Source of the DNA: Ascoidea rubescens DSM 1968
Taxonomy: Eukaryota; Ascomycota; Saccharomycetes; Ascoideales; Ascoideaceae
Assembly: GCF_001661345.1 (NCBI RefSeq)
Contig: NW_017962919.1
Coordinates: forward strand, 372,001 to 436,000
Length of the DNA stretch: 64,000 nucleotides
Reading direction: 5' to 3'
In this document: in pieces, positions 9,628 through 20,299 of the stretch
Numbering within the stretch: position 1 is the first letter of the stretch
How the letters are laid out: every line of letters begins with the position of its first letter
Program-made: the position numbers and the translations under genes
Notes under the pieces: generated by a model
What the model saw: the letters and a program-made list of their open reading frames with translations, nothing else
Told to the model about the DNA's origin: nothing
Database searches by the model: none

Positions 9628-12276
9628 TCAAACACTCCATACTTTATTATCGGCAACCATAACCAAATTTCTATCTTCCATTTTCTTTAATGCTTGTTTA
9701 TACTCGCCAAGCGAATAGTGTTCTTCGGTTGATAACTCTAAATTAATCGAGCTTAGTAAATCATTTGATGGGCAACTTTCGTTTTCAAACAAGTCAGTAT
9801 TTCTCAATCTTGCTATTATTCTTATTATTTTGTCTAATCTGGAAGGAGAAATTTCCTCTTGAAAAACTTCCTCTGGGCTCTGTGTACGATCTTGGAATTG
9901 GGGCTGTCGTTGAGGAGTTTGTTGCTGAACGTTTGATTCGCCTAATGGTTGTTTTCTTGGAGTATTTAATGCACTTGAAACATTACGTTGACGAGTAGTT
10001 CTTTGGCTACGAGTTGAGATATTATTCTGACTGCTATTTCCATTTTGATTAAGATTAATATCTGTAATATTATTTTGCAACTCTTCTACTCCTTCGTCCT
10101 CATCTTCACTTTCACTATCTAAATCTTCAGGATCTTTAGAATCTTTGGCAACATTATTAGTTTTTCTTTTTTTAGTTTTTCTTGTTCTTTTTACAACTTC
10201 TTTAAATAAAGCGTACCTTAGAATTTCTTCTGCTACTTTTGCATCTTTAACTTCAATTCTTTGTGATAATCTGACTTTAGCATGAGCAGTTGCAAGACGA
10301 ATTAAAGTTTCAAGGGTTCTAACAGTTATTGGAGAAGTCTTTCTTGCGTTGTTAGTTAGGACGTCATTTCTTAAGGAAGCAAATGTATTTATAATGTAAT
10401 TTTTAGATCTGGAAGTTAATTTTGGTTTTATTCTATCCTTGGCATATTGAATATATTTTTTAATAAATTGTAATTTTAAAATTTCGACCTGAAGAGGTTT
10501 TCTGGTTGAATTGTAATTATGAGTCTTTCTGTAATTTTCTTCAGCACCGCCATGTAATAAAGGATCGAATTTTTCAAAGATTTTATCGTAGGAGGAAGTA
10601 TCGTTATCTAATAGGTCATCGTTATTGTTGGTATAATTATCATTACCGACAGATAGAGTCAAGTTTTCCATCTCTCTTATGGGTTCACCTTCTGCATAAC
10701 CATTTTTCAAGTAGCGATGAATCTTTAAGACGTGGTTAGCAATTTTACGATCTCTTTGATCGTCGATATCATCAGTGACAACAAATAGCAAATCAAAACG
10801 AGACAATAGGGAATCGGGTAAGGCAATGTTTTTATGGGGGTCTTTGTGAACATCATATTGACCATAAACTGGATTAGCAGCAGCGATGACCGAACATCTG
10901 GCATTTAAGGAGGTATGGATACCAGCTTTGGCAATTGTGACAGTTTGCTGTTCCATAATTTCGTGGATAGCAACACGATCGATATCATTCATTTTATCAA
11001 ACTCATCGATACAGACAATTCCACGATCAGCTAGAACCATTGCACCTGCCTCTAGCTTACGTTCACCTGTTTCCTTGTCTGTTGCAACAGCCGCAGTCAA
11101 ACCTACACCAGAGGAACCTCTACCAGTTGTTGCAATGGCTAATGGAGCAGTGTTGAGGACGAATCTTAGGATTTGGGATTTGGCAGTTGATGGGTCACCA
11201 ACCATTAGAATATTGATGTCACCTCTTAAATGGGAGCCGTTGTCGAGATTTTTCTCTACACCACCCATTAGTAGTAACAAGACAGCTTTTTTGATATATT
11301 CATGGCCGTAGATTGAAGGAGCTAGAGATTGAGAGATCAAATTGAAAATGTTTTTTCTTTTAGAGATTTTATTGATGTTTTTAACGTCATGATCAGTGAT
11401 TTTTTGGATTGCTGAGACACCGGAAGATCTTGTGTGGACTGGATAGATTGAGTTGGCTATTATGATGGTTTTAAAAGAGGAGATGTTATTTTGGCCAGCA
11501 CCCAAGGTTCTATAAATCCCAACGATTTGGACTCTGTCGCCAGGTTTGACTATATCTACTAGATCATCATCGAGGATGATTTCGATCGATCTTGGTAATT
11601 GACCAGCAGGAGCCTTTTCTGGCATTTCCTGGATGGTTATAGTTTGGTGGTCGTTGTAGGTGGACAAGCCATATTCGGTGAGTAGTTTATGGCCATCAGG
11701 GTCTTCAGTGGGATAAATTGCAGGAACCGAGATGGGATCAAAGGAGTTTGTTTGATCTCTGTACTCTCTTGCAAAGAACTTTCCATTGAAATCACAGTAG
11801 TGAACTGATCTTAAGATTTTGGGACGAACTAGGGATATTTTTGTGACAATGCCTTCAATTGATATCAATTTTGAAAGTAGGTTTGATTTAATAGTTCTCG
11901 GGGACACTTGGTGAGAGCCAAAAGAACCTCTAAAACCGATGTGGAAATGTGTGTTTTCATCGATATCGTAAAGGGTGATGTTGTGTATAGCAGCGATGGT
12001 TTCCTTCAAGGCTCTCTCAGCAGCAGGTAGATATTCAGAAGGAGTGTTGAGAAGACCAGACCAAAATTGAGGAATTGAGTCTCTGATATCGTCGAGAGAG
12101 ATTATTAGTCTTGTTTCGTGTCTTCTGAGCATAGACTGAATCAAGTCAGTGTAGTCTGACTGGATCAAGTTTGTGGAAGAGTAATCAGGTTTCTGAGTAA
12201 GAAAGTCCTGAAATATTCTCACTCTATCACCAAGAACAGCATCAGGAGGAAGTTGGGACTGGGAGAAATTGTCCAT
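9628..12276 (-). CDS. MCM3: MCM replicative helicase subunit 3
   Basis: An 882-residue subunit of the Mcm2-7 helicase, loaded at origins in G1 and active at forks in S phase. The N-terminus (PDAVLGDRVRIFQDFL) matches the start of S. cerevisiae Mcm3. The N-terminal OB-fold region includes GSFGSHQVSPRT and IEGIVTK. The AAA+ core has Walker A GDPSTAKS, Walker B CIDEFDKM and the arginine-finger motif LSRFDLLF. The C-terminal winged-helix part ends in NLVMVADNKVWSV, nearly identical to yeast Mcm3. A charged linker with KKRK sequences (about residues 700-725) could be a nuclear localisation signal, as known in Mcm3. I chose the ATG at 12276 because the frame upstream opens only at a TTG codon and is not conserved. 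Two ACGCGAAA sites upstream suggest G1/S control. Confidence 0.97.
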   Translation of the reverse strand: MDNFSQSQLPPDAVLGDRVRIFQDFLTQKPDYSSTNLIQSDYTDLIQSMLRRHETRLIISLDDIRDSIPQFWSGLLNTPSEYLPAAERALKETIAAIHNITLYDIDENTHFHIGFRGSFGSHQVSPRTIKSNLLSKLISIEGIVTKISLVRPKILRSVHYCDFNGKFFAREYRDQTNSFDPISVPAIYPTEDPDGHKLLTEYGLSTYNDHQTITIQEMPEKAPAGQLPRSIEIILDDDLVDIVKPGDRVQIVGIYRTLGAGQNNISSFKTIIIANSIYPVHTRSSGVSAIQKITDHDVKNINKISKRKNIFNLISQSLAPSIYGHEYIKKAVLLLLMGGVEKNLDNGSHLRGDINILMVGDPSTAKSQILRFVLNTAPLAIATTGRGSSGVGLTAAVATDKETGERKLEAGAMVLADRGIVCIDEFDKMNDIDRVAIHEIMEQQTVTIAKAGIHTSLNARCSVIAAANPVYGQYDVHKDPHKNIALPDSLLSRFDLLFVVTDDIDDQRDRKIANHVLKIHRYLKNGYAEGEPIREMENLTLSVGNDNYTNNNDDLLDNDTSSYDKIFEKFDPLLHGGAEENYRKTHNYNSTRKPLQVEILKLQFIKKYIQYAKDRIKPKLTSRSKNYIINTFASLRNDVLTNNARKTSPITVRTLETLIRLATAHAKVRLSQRIEVKDAKVAEEILRYALFKEVVKRTRKTKKRKTNNVAKDSKDPEDLDSESEDEDEGVEELQNNITDINLNQNGNSSQNNISTRSQRTTRQRNVSSALNTPRKQPLGESNVQQQTPQRQPQFQDRTQSPEEVFQEEISPSRLDKIIRIIARLRNTDLFENESCPSNDLLSSINLELSTEEHYSLGEYKQALKKMEDRNLVMVADNKVWSV

Positions 12277-12501
12277 ATTCGGAAGAGGGGGGTGAAAGCA
12301 GGCAGCAGAGAGACAAAAAATGGAAGAGAGACAAGATTTTTGCAGCAAAGACAGTAAAAAATAAGCAAGAGAGACAGATTAAAAGAAATAGCCAGTTGGA
12401 GGTGAAAGTGGAAGATGATTTTTTTCGTTGAGATGAAAACAACAACAAGCGGAAGAGGCAGTTCCCTAAAACGGCAGCTACCGGATTTAGTAGCGCAACA
12501 A

Positions 12502-12532
12502 ACGCGAAAATAGCAGAATAGCAGACGCGAAA
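12502..12532. promoter_or_regulatory. Paired SBF/MBF-like sites upstream of MCM3
   Basis: ACGCGAAA occurs twice, at 12502-12509 and 12525-12532, about 225-255 bases upstream of the MCM3 ATG. CGCGAAA matches the Swi4/6 cell-cycle box (CRCGAAA), and ACGCG is the core of the MluI box. Such sites drive G1/S transcription of replication genes in yeasts. Confidence 0.5.
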
Positions 12533-12928
12533 CGGGGGAAAAAAAGCAAACACAACTGAAAGTTGTGCAGAACAGAGTTTTTGAAAAATCAGAAACCAGG
12601 TGAGGTGGCGCGGCCCGCTAAGACAGGTTCAGCGCAGAAGCAATTCAGGAGAGATAGGGTGCTAGAAATTGTGGCCGACACAGAAAATACGGCCACAGCG
12701 AGAGAGATAAACAAGCGCGGCAAGCGACAGCCAATCACAGCGGCTAAATAGTGGCGTTTCCAGACCCATGCTATCCGGACGCAGACGCCAGTGCGTTGCT
12801 GAGCAACAGGCAGAAGAGTCGCCCAAGCCTGGCTCAAGAACGACTCGATTACTTGCCTAATCGGACCAGGAAGAGCAGCGCTGAATCTCCAATTAGGCCC
12901 AAGAGACCTCAGCGACCTCCAATGGACC

Positions 12929-12969
12929 GTGAATGGATCTCCAATAGATCTCCAATAGATCTCCAATAA
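12929..12969. repeat. Short tandem repeat, unit AGATCTCCAAT
   Basis: Three tandem copies of an 11-base unit (GGATCTCCAAT, then AGATCTCCAAT twice) lie in the GC-rich island. Related single copies (CTCCAATTAGG, CCTCCAATGG) lie just before. Confidence 0.75.
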
Positions 12970-13028
12970 GTCTCGCAGGCTCAGGCTGGCCAATGAGCGG
13001 CATGCGCTTGTTCCAGCCGCCGCCTGGG

Positions 13029-13066
13029 TCGAAAAGAGCACGCCTGTGTTGAAAAGAGCACACCTG
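13029..13066. repeat. Tandem duplication containing GAAAAGAGCAC
   Basis: The sequence GAAAAGAGCACGCCTG is followed at once by TGTTGAAAAGAGCACACCTG. This is a two-copy tandem repeat of about 20 bases in the GC-rich island. Confidence 0.7.
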
Positions 13067-14653
13067 CGCATACAATAGGCACCGCATCCTAACGCAGGAG
13101 CGCGCAGGGGAGCATGCGTTCGTTATGCTGAGCTGCGATTGGCTCACGCGCCGGTCGCGTGAGGACGAATTTCACACAGAATTCATATAAAGAAATTGGG
13201 ATTTTTTCAAAATTTTTTGTCTGGTTTTTAGTTTTATTTTTTTTCACTTATTTTTTAGAAAACTTCTTTTTTTTCTTTGCAACTTTTTTCAAATCCAAAA
13301 CTTTTTCAACTTTTCAACTTTTCAAACTTTTCTGGTTTTCTCGCTTTTCTTTCATCGTTTTGCTGCTTTTTGTTGATATTTTACTCATTTTCTACGCTTC
13401 TTTAGCTCTATTTTCTATTTCATTTCATTTGAAAACTGAGTTTTTTGCTAAATTGTCACAGTTTAATTTCAATTTCAATTTCAGCTTCAACTTCTTTCTC
13501 ATATTCCTTTTCATTATCAGTGCCATTGCCCTTTTCGTTGCCCTTTTTATTGTCATTTCCACACCTGCTTTCATTTTCCTTCTTTTCTACCTCATTTTTT
13601 TTTTTACTTTTGAATTCCCACGATTTGTATTCAAGAACTTTATAACTCTTCTTCATCAAACCCACTTCAACAACATAAAGCAAACAAAAGAAGGCAAATA
13701 TCGAAATAATCGATTCCCAAATTTTATAATAATATTATTATTAGTATCAAAATAAAGACACCGAATTCAAATTTTCACAATTCAACTCATACTTTTATTC
13801 CATTAATTTAATTGCTCAACTGATCAACACACTAACTCATTAACGAATTAACTTATCGTCTCATTAAACAATTACTGTTAACTTATCTACTCATCAACTG
13901 ATTTTAACTCCTTAACTTACTCCAACTTACCATCTCTCTCATTAACTCATCTAATTTCATTAATACTCAACAACCAAGTACCCAAGTACCCAAATATCCA
14001 GATACCCAAACTATTTCAACAGAATCTTCCTTTTGAATTCCTTTCAAATTTTTTTAATAAAAAAATACAGAAAAATACAAAAAATAACACAGATTTTCTC
14101 AAAAAACTTAATTATCTTAATAATTATTTATTGTTTTCGTCACTAAAATAATATCCAAAAAAACAAAAAAAAAAAGGAAATTACTTCAAAACTGTTAAAC
14201 AAAAAAAAATCTCCCTTTAATTTTTAATTTTTAATTTTTTTAATTTTTTTAATTTTTTTCATACAAATTGAAAAAATTATTAAATTTTAACTCTTTCCAA
14301 TCAACAAAATCTAGTATTCTCATTTCCATTTCAATTTCCATTTCAATTTCCATTGTCACTATCATTCACACTATCATTAACACTATCATTATTATTATTA
14401 TCGTTATACTAATAACAATAACAATAGAATTTTATCTTATTTTGCTCGGCCTAATATCGTTTATTCCTACTGATATTATATAATAAAATAAAATAAAATT
14501 CTACTAAGATTTTATTAAGATTTTATTAAGATTTCACCAAGATTTCAACGTTTGGCTTCAATCAAGTATATTATGATACATGCCATTACTAAAATATAAC
14601 CAAATACTATAATTTACTACAATTGCAACTCTCTGTTTCCACTCTGACCCAAA

Positions 14654-16780
14654 ATGAACAACCACCTCCAATCTATTCCTGATTACAACAATCATCCATC
14701 TCAAGCTATTCCTTCCAACAGCAATGCCTCTGTAAACTCAACTCCAAACAACTTGTCTAATCATTTAAACATCAACACCTCCACCTCCACCTCCACCACC
14801 TCCACCAACACCACAAATAATAACAATAATAATAATAATAATAACGCCAACAACGCTAACAACAACTCCCACTTGAACGAAATCTTCAACTACCCTTCCA
14901 CTTCCTCCTTTGCTGATGCTATCAACGAGCTCAAAAAACTACTCACCATAAAGTTCTCCAACACTACCAACACCCACAACTTGACAGCTTCTTCCACTCG
15001 ACATGATCAGATCCTATTATCCAGAATGTTTCGTCTAATTGAGGGCCTCCTTCTAAAATACAACACTGATGTCCAACACCCCAACAGCTCCAACAGCCTC
15101 GTTACCAACCACAACCAGGCCCACATCTACTCTCAACCAACTCCTCCCTCTTCTCGTTTCCCCCAACCAAGCACCTCTTCTTCTCCCCCTTTATCTTCTT
15201 TACCTTCAAACCACCAATCCTCCTCGGTTTTGATCTCTCATTCCCATATAAACCAACAACAACCTCAACCACAGGCCCAGGCTCAAGCCCAACAGCCCCA
15301 AACACAATATCAGTCGCTGCAACCTCAACCACAACCTCATTCCCAGCCTCTGCAATCCCAATCTCAATCTTCCCAATCTTCTCAATCACAGTCTCAACCT
15401 TCCCAATCCCTCATTTTCAACCAATTGCCCAGCGATATAACCTCAAACAACAACCTATCCATCTACTCAAATAACAACCCTGATGCAAACAACTTGGCCA
15501 GAACTTCCAACAGATCCTCAAATCTTAAAAAGAGAAAACTATTCAGTGGCTACAAATGTCTAGCCTGTGCTTCAAACTTCGATGATAAAGCTGAGTTGAA
15601 CGACCATTATGAAGAAACTCATAAAACATCCGATGGTAAAAATTTCAAATGCCATTTTTGCCAAAAAATTTATAAAGATAAATATTATTTAGGTCAACAT
15701 ATCAGAGATAATCATTCAAAAATCATGAAAGTCGAATTCAAATGCTCTGCTTGTCACTGTGTTTTTGAGAGCAAATATTTGTCAAATCAACATTACAAAG
15801 ACACCCATTTTGTCAACAATAAAGGTTACAAATGCTCCTATTGCAATAAAATCTATAAAGATAAATACTATCTAAGTTTACATTATAGAGATCTTCACAC
15901 TGTAAATGACCAACCAAATAATAATAACGATAATAATAATAATATTAATAATAATAGCAATAATAACAATAATAACAATAATAACAACAATATTAACAAC
16001 AATAACAACAATAATAACAATAACAATAACAATATGAATAATAACAATAACGAAAATAATGATAATATTAATAACATCAATAATATTAACAGTATCAATA
16101 ATAATACTTCTGATAATAACAACAATATAAGTCAACATTCGGTTGTCAATAATACTAACTCTACTGCCACTAATATCAATAACAATTTTAATAATAATAA
16201 TCTCAACACTACCCTTAGTAACAATCTCAACAACAGTCTTAACAGTCTTAATAACAGCCTTAATATTACACATAACCACAACCACAACCACAATCGTCTC
16301 AGTCATAGCCAGGACTCTACTATTGACATAAATTCTAATATGAACTCAAATTTGACACATAATATCAATGCAAACTTGCTGATGAACCCAGCTTTGCAAT
16401 ACAAATGCGAAGGTTGTTATAGATATTTTCAATGGGAAAATCAATTAAATGAACATTACACTACTTGTGCTGGTTTAAACAATCATATGGAAAATCTTAA
16501 TAGAAGTCATAACCACAGCTATAACTCAAATGCCAATTCAAATCATAACAATCACAATATTAATCATTTAAATTCTCATCCACATAATAATCAAAATACT
16601 AACCCAAATGTCTCTCAACAACAACAACAACAGCAAATCCACATAACAAACAATATTCAAAACCAGGGCATCCCCATTAACAGCCTTAGTGCATCAAATC
16701 AATTGAGTGGATTGCAACAATCAGGAAATTTAAATAGTATTCAAAACAATCAATTAAATATGAATAATTCAATGATATGA
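14654..16780 (+). CDS. Asn/Gln-rich C2H2 zinc-finger protein
   Basis: A 708-residue probable DNA-binding protein. Four C2H2 fingers of the form C-x2-C-x12-H-x4-H sit in series at about residues 302-415. A fifth, separated finger at about 583-606 ends in Cys rather than the second His (CEGCYRYF...HYTTC). Fingers 2 and 4 share the sequence KIYKDKYYL, suggesting internal duplication. A basic KKRK lies just before finger 1. Outside the fingers the protein is low-complexity: Ser/Pro/Gln-rich (about 165-260), then an Asn tract of about 100 residues (about 420-520) and a Gln run near 655. The linkers are longer than the usual TGEKP type. I do not recognise a yeast orthologue; a transcription factor is likely, its targets unknown. 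Confidence 0.85.
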   Translation: MNNHLQSIPDYNNHPSQAIPSNSNASVNSTPNNLSNHLNINTSTSTSTTSTNTTNNNNNNNNNNANNANNNSHLNEIFNYPSTSSFADAINELKKLLTIKFSNTTNTHNLTASSTRHDQILLSRMFRLIEGLLLKYNTDVQHPNSSNSLVTNHNQAHIYSQPTPPSSRFPQPSTSSSPPLSSLPSNHQSSSVLISHSHINQQQPQPQAQAQAQQPQTQYQSLQPQPQPHSQPLQSQSQSSQSSQSQSQPSQSLIFNQLPSDITSNNNLSIYSNNNPDANNLARTSNRSSNLKKRKLFSGYKCLACASNFDDKAELNDHYEETHKTSDGKNFKCHFCQKIYKDKYYLGQHIRDNHSKIMKVEFKCSACHCVFESKYLSNQHYKDTHFVNNKGYKCSYCNKIYKDKYYLSLHYRDLHTVNDQPNNNNDNNNNINNNSNNNNNNNNNNNINNNNNNNNNNNNNMNNNNNENNDNINNINNINSINNNTSDNNNNISQHSVVNNTNSTATNINNNFNNNNLNTTLSNNLNNSLNSLNNSLNITHNHNHNHNRLSHSQDSTIDINSNMNSNLTHNINANLLMNPALQYKCEGCYRYFQWENQLNEHYTTCAGLNNHMENLNRSHNHSYNSNANSNHNNHNINHLNSHPHNNQNTNPNVSQQQQQQQIHITNNIQNQGIPINSLSASNQLSGLQQSGNLNSIQNNQLNMNNSMI

Positions 16781-17828
16781 TGTCACAAGATTTGATATAT
16801 TACAATATTATAGTATTTTAACTGGAATTTCGTTTCATTTCTATTTATCAACAATTATAACTAATTATTTTATATTTTATATTTAATTTTTATTCGTTTT
16901 TATTCGTTTTTATTCGTTTTTATTTGTTTTTATTCGTTTTTATTTCTTATTTTTATTCTTTATACTTTCAATATTTTTTTTCTTTGTTTTACTTACTTAT
17001 TATTTATTATTTACATCAAAAGAGCAGAAAAATTCAAAAAAAATTACAAAAAAACCAAAACTATATACATATTTACTTTTAACTTTTTTACGTGATTAAT
17101 TGATTTAACAATTTGTTTAAAATTTAATAATTTAATAATTTCTTTATTTTTTTATTTTTTTATTTTTTTCTCAATCTCTCTCAATTCTTAATTTTTTTTC
17201 TTCATTTTTGTTCATCTGCATTTAGCAAAAAGTCATCATTTCAAGTTTTACTGTGGTAGAGTCCAATTGCATATAAAATCAGAGAAGTTTTTGTTCAGTT
17301 AGCAACTGACCAAAACTCATTTGCCATTAACTTGTGATGTTTATGTTTATACTTATGTTTATTTTAGTATGATATTTATAATTTATAGTCAGTATATATT
17401 TAATTCTTTATTTATTCCTTATTCATCACTTATTCATTACTCATTACTCTATTTATTGTTTGCTATTCTCATCGCCTTTTTGTTCGAGCGAAGTTATTCG
17501 TAAATTTCTTCCGACTTCGCTGCTTCCGAAAATGCACCAACTGCCAAACCACGTGATTGATCGATTTACGATGGCTTATATTGTCATGCAAAAACATGCA
17601 AAGACATACGGGGGCATACGAGGGCACCGTACAAACCCCCTAAACAGGGTCTGTTTGATTGGCTTTTTTGGGTCCTTTCTCAAAAAAATTTTCACAATTG
17701 GAGATTTTTTTCATGTCCATTTTTTCGACCTGAGACGAGTTTGATTGAATCATCTTAGAGTTTCATTCCATACCTGCCCATATTTGTCTGTTTTCTAATA
17801 GTGAAATCATAGCCTAAGTTAGCTCAAG
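16781..17828. other. Intergenic region, T-rich, CTP synthase promoter
   Basis: It contains a tandem TTTTTATTCG repeat (about 16890-16945), poly-T runs to 17200, a TATAAAA at about 17270 and a CACGTGA site at 17550-17556. Around 17490-17760 base composition is more mixed. No gene is supported. Confidence 0.5.
17550..17555. promoter_or_regulatory. CACGTG E-box upstream of CTP synthase
   Basis: CACGTGA, matching the Cbf1 site RTCACGTG on the opposite strand, lies about 275 bases before the URA7 ATG. Confidence 0.4.
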
Positions 17829-19571
17829 ATGAAGTTTGTTGTTATTTCAGGTGGCGTCATTAGTGGCATTGGAAAAGGTGTTATTGCATCCTCTACTGGG
17901 TTGTTATTGAAAACTTTGGGGCTAAATGTCACAGCTATTAAAATCGATCCATATATGAATATCGATGCTGGGACCATGTCTCCTTTGGAACATGGCGAGG
18001 TTTTTGTCATGAACGATGGTGGTGAATCTGATTTGGATCTAGGTAACTACGAAAGGTACTTGAATGTCAACCTAACTAAGGACCATAATATCACTACCGG
18101 CAAAGTTTATTCTTCAGTTATCTCAAAAGAAAGAAAAGGTGACTATTTAGGTAAAACTGTTCAAGTGGTCCCTCATTTAACTAATGAAATTCAGGAGAGG
18201 TTGTTAAGTGTTTCGCAAATACCAGTTGATAGTTCAGGCCAAACTCCTGATATTTGTATTGTTGAATTGGGTGGTACTATTGGGGACATTGAATCTGCTC
18301 CATTTGTTGAAGCATTGAGACAGTTTCAATTTAGAGTTGGCCATGAAAATTTTGTCTTGATACATGTCTCTCTAATCCCTGTGATTAACGATGAGCAAAA
18401 AACGAAACCAACTCAAGCTGCTATAAGAGATTTAAGATCTTTGGGTTTAACTCCCGATATGATTGCTTGCAGATGTTCCAAACCTTTGCAAAAGCCAACC
18501 ATTGAAAAAATTTCAATGTTTTGTCATGTTGGTCCAAACCAAGTCTTAGCTGTTCACGATGTCAACTCCACCTATCATGTCCCACTTTTATTAAAAGAAC
18601 AAAAACTATTGGATTTTTTAAACAAAAGATTGAACCTCAATGCTGATATTAAAATTTCAACAGAATCCTTGAAAAAAGGCCAATCTTTATTGAAAAATTG
18701 GGAACTTTTGTGTCGCAACGTTGATAACTCCTTTGAAGTCGTTAAAATTGCAATTGTTGGTAAATATACCCACTTGAAAGATTCATACTTATCGGTCATC
18801 AAGTCTTTAGAACATGCTTCAATCAAGTTGAAAAAAAAATTGGTCATTATTTGGGTTGAAGCTACTGATTTAGAACATCAAATTTCTATTGATAATAAAG
18901 CCAGCTACCATAAAGCATGGCATTCTGTTTGTACTGCTGATGGCATATTAGTTCCAGGAGGATTTGGTAACAGAGGTATTGAAGGTATGATTCAAGCTGC
19001 CAAATGGGCAAGAGAAAATGACATTCCTTATTTAGGTATTTGTCTTGGTTTGCAAATTGCTACAATTGAATTTGCAAGAAATGTTCTCGGTATTCAAGAT
19101 GCCAACTCCGAAGAGTTTTTTCCAAATATTACTGATGATAAAAAAATAATCCTTTATATGCCTGAGATTAATAAAGAAAAATTGGGTGGTACAATGAGAT
19201 TAGGTCTCAGAATCACCAAATTCCAAAAGGATACTGATTGGTCAGTAATCAAGAAACTATATGGTTCAAATGAACAAATCTCAGAAAGACATCGTCATAG
19301 ATATGAAGTTAACCCTAAATTTGTTGAACAAATTGAATCCAAGGGTTTAGTTTATGTTGGTAAAGATGAGAAAAACGAAAGAATGGAAATCTTTGAATTG
19401 AAGGATCATCCTTACTATATTGGTACTCAGTATCATCCAGAATATGTTTCAAAAGTTTTAGAACCTTCAAAGCCATTTATTGGCTTAGTTGCTGCAAGCT
19501 CAGGTGTTTTAAATGAGGTTTTAAGCAATAAACAATTATTAAAATATAATGGAGGTGAAGCTGATTTCTAA
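17829..19571 (+). CDS. URA7: CTP synthase
   Basis: A 580-residue CTP synthase, which aminates UTP to CTP using glutamine and ATP, the last step of pyrimidine nucleotide synthesis. The N-terminal synthetase domain (about 1-275) starts with MKFVVISGGVISGIGKGV, carrying the ATP-binding loop, and has IDPYMNIDAGTM and the LGGTIGDIES motif. The class I glutamine amidotransferase domain follows (about 300-565), with the catalytic Cys405 in GICLGLQ and His-Pro-Glu in YHPEYVS. Length matches S. cerevisiae Ura7 (579) and Ura8. Only one copy is in the window, so Ura7 versus Ura8 is not resolved. A 35-unit AAT repeat lies just after the stop codon. Confidence 0.96.
   Translation: MKFVVISGGVISGIGKGVIASSTGLLLKTLGLNVTAIKIDPYMNIDAGTMSPLEHGEVFVMNDGGESDLDLGNYERYLNVNLTKDHNITTGKVYSSVISKERKGDYLGKTVQVVPHLTNEIQERLLSVSQIPVDSSGQTPDICIVELGGTIGDIESAPFVEALRQFQFRVGHENFVLIHVSLIPVINDEQKTKPTQAAIRDLRSLGLTPDMIACRCSKPLQKPTIEKISMFCHVGPNQVLAVHDVNSTYHVPLLLKEQKLLDFLNKRLNLNADIKISTESLKKGQSLLKNWELLCRNVDNSFEVVKIAIVGKYTHLKDSYLSVIKSLEHASIKLKKKLVIIWVEATDLEHQISIDNKASYHKAWHSVCTADGILVPGGFGNRGIEGMIQAAKWARENDIPYLGICLGLQIATIEFARNVLGIQDANSEEFFPNITDDKKIILYMPEINKEKLGGTMRLGLRITKFQKDTDWSVIKKLYGSNEQISERHRHRYEVNPKFVEQIESKGLVYVGKDEKNERMEIFELKDHPYYIGTQYHPEYVSKVLEPSKPFIGLVAASSGVLNEVLSNKQLLKYNGGEADF

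Positions 19572-20299
<728 letters not shown>

Larger units (their letters stand above)
12277..14653. other. 2.4 kb intergenic region with GC island and T-rich tract
   Basis: This is the longest gene-free stretch. From about 12560 to 13170 it is GC-rich and contains two small tandem repeats. From 13195 to 13640 it is strongly T-rich on the plus strand, which opens spurious Phe/Leu frames. The remainder to 14653 is AT-rich with poly-T and TTTTAATT runs. It probably holds the MCM3 promoter and a long 5' leader or promoter for the zinc-finger gene. I find no convincing gene. Confidence 0.5.

Noticed and set aside
13159-13755. Open frame of 198 codons, rich in Phe and Leu
   Set aside because: It starts at GTG, not ATG, and its composition simply reflects T-rich DNA. 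No conserved domain is visible.
15878-16306. Long Ile/Val/Leu frames opposite the Asn tracts
   Set aside because: AAT repeats read in other frames or on the other strand give Ile, Leu or Val runs. They are shadows of poly-Asn, not membrane proteins.
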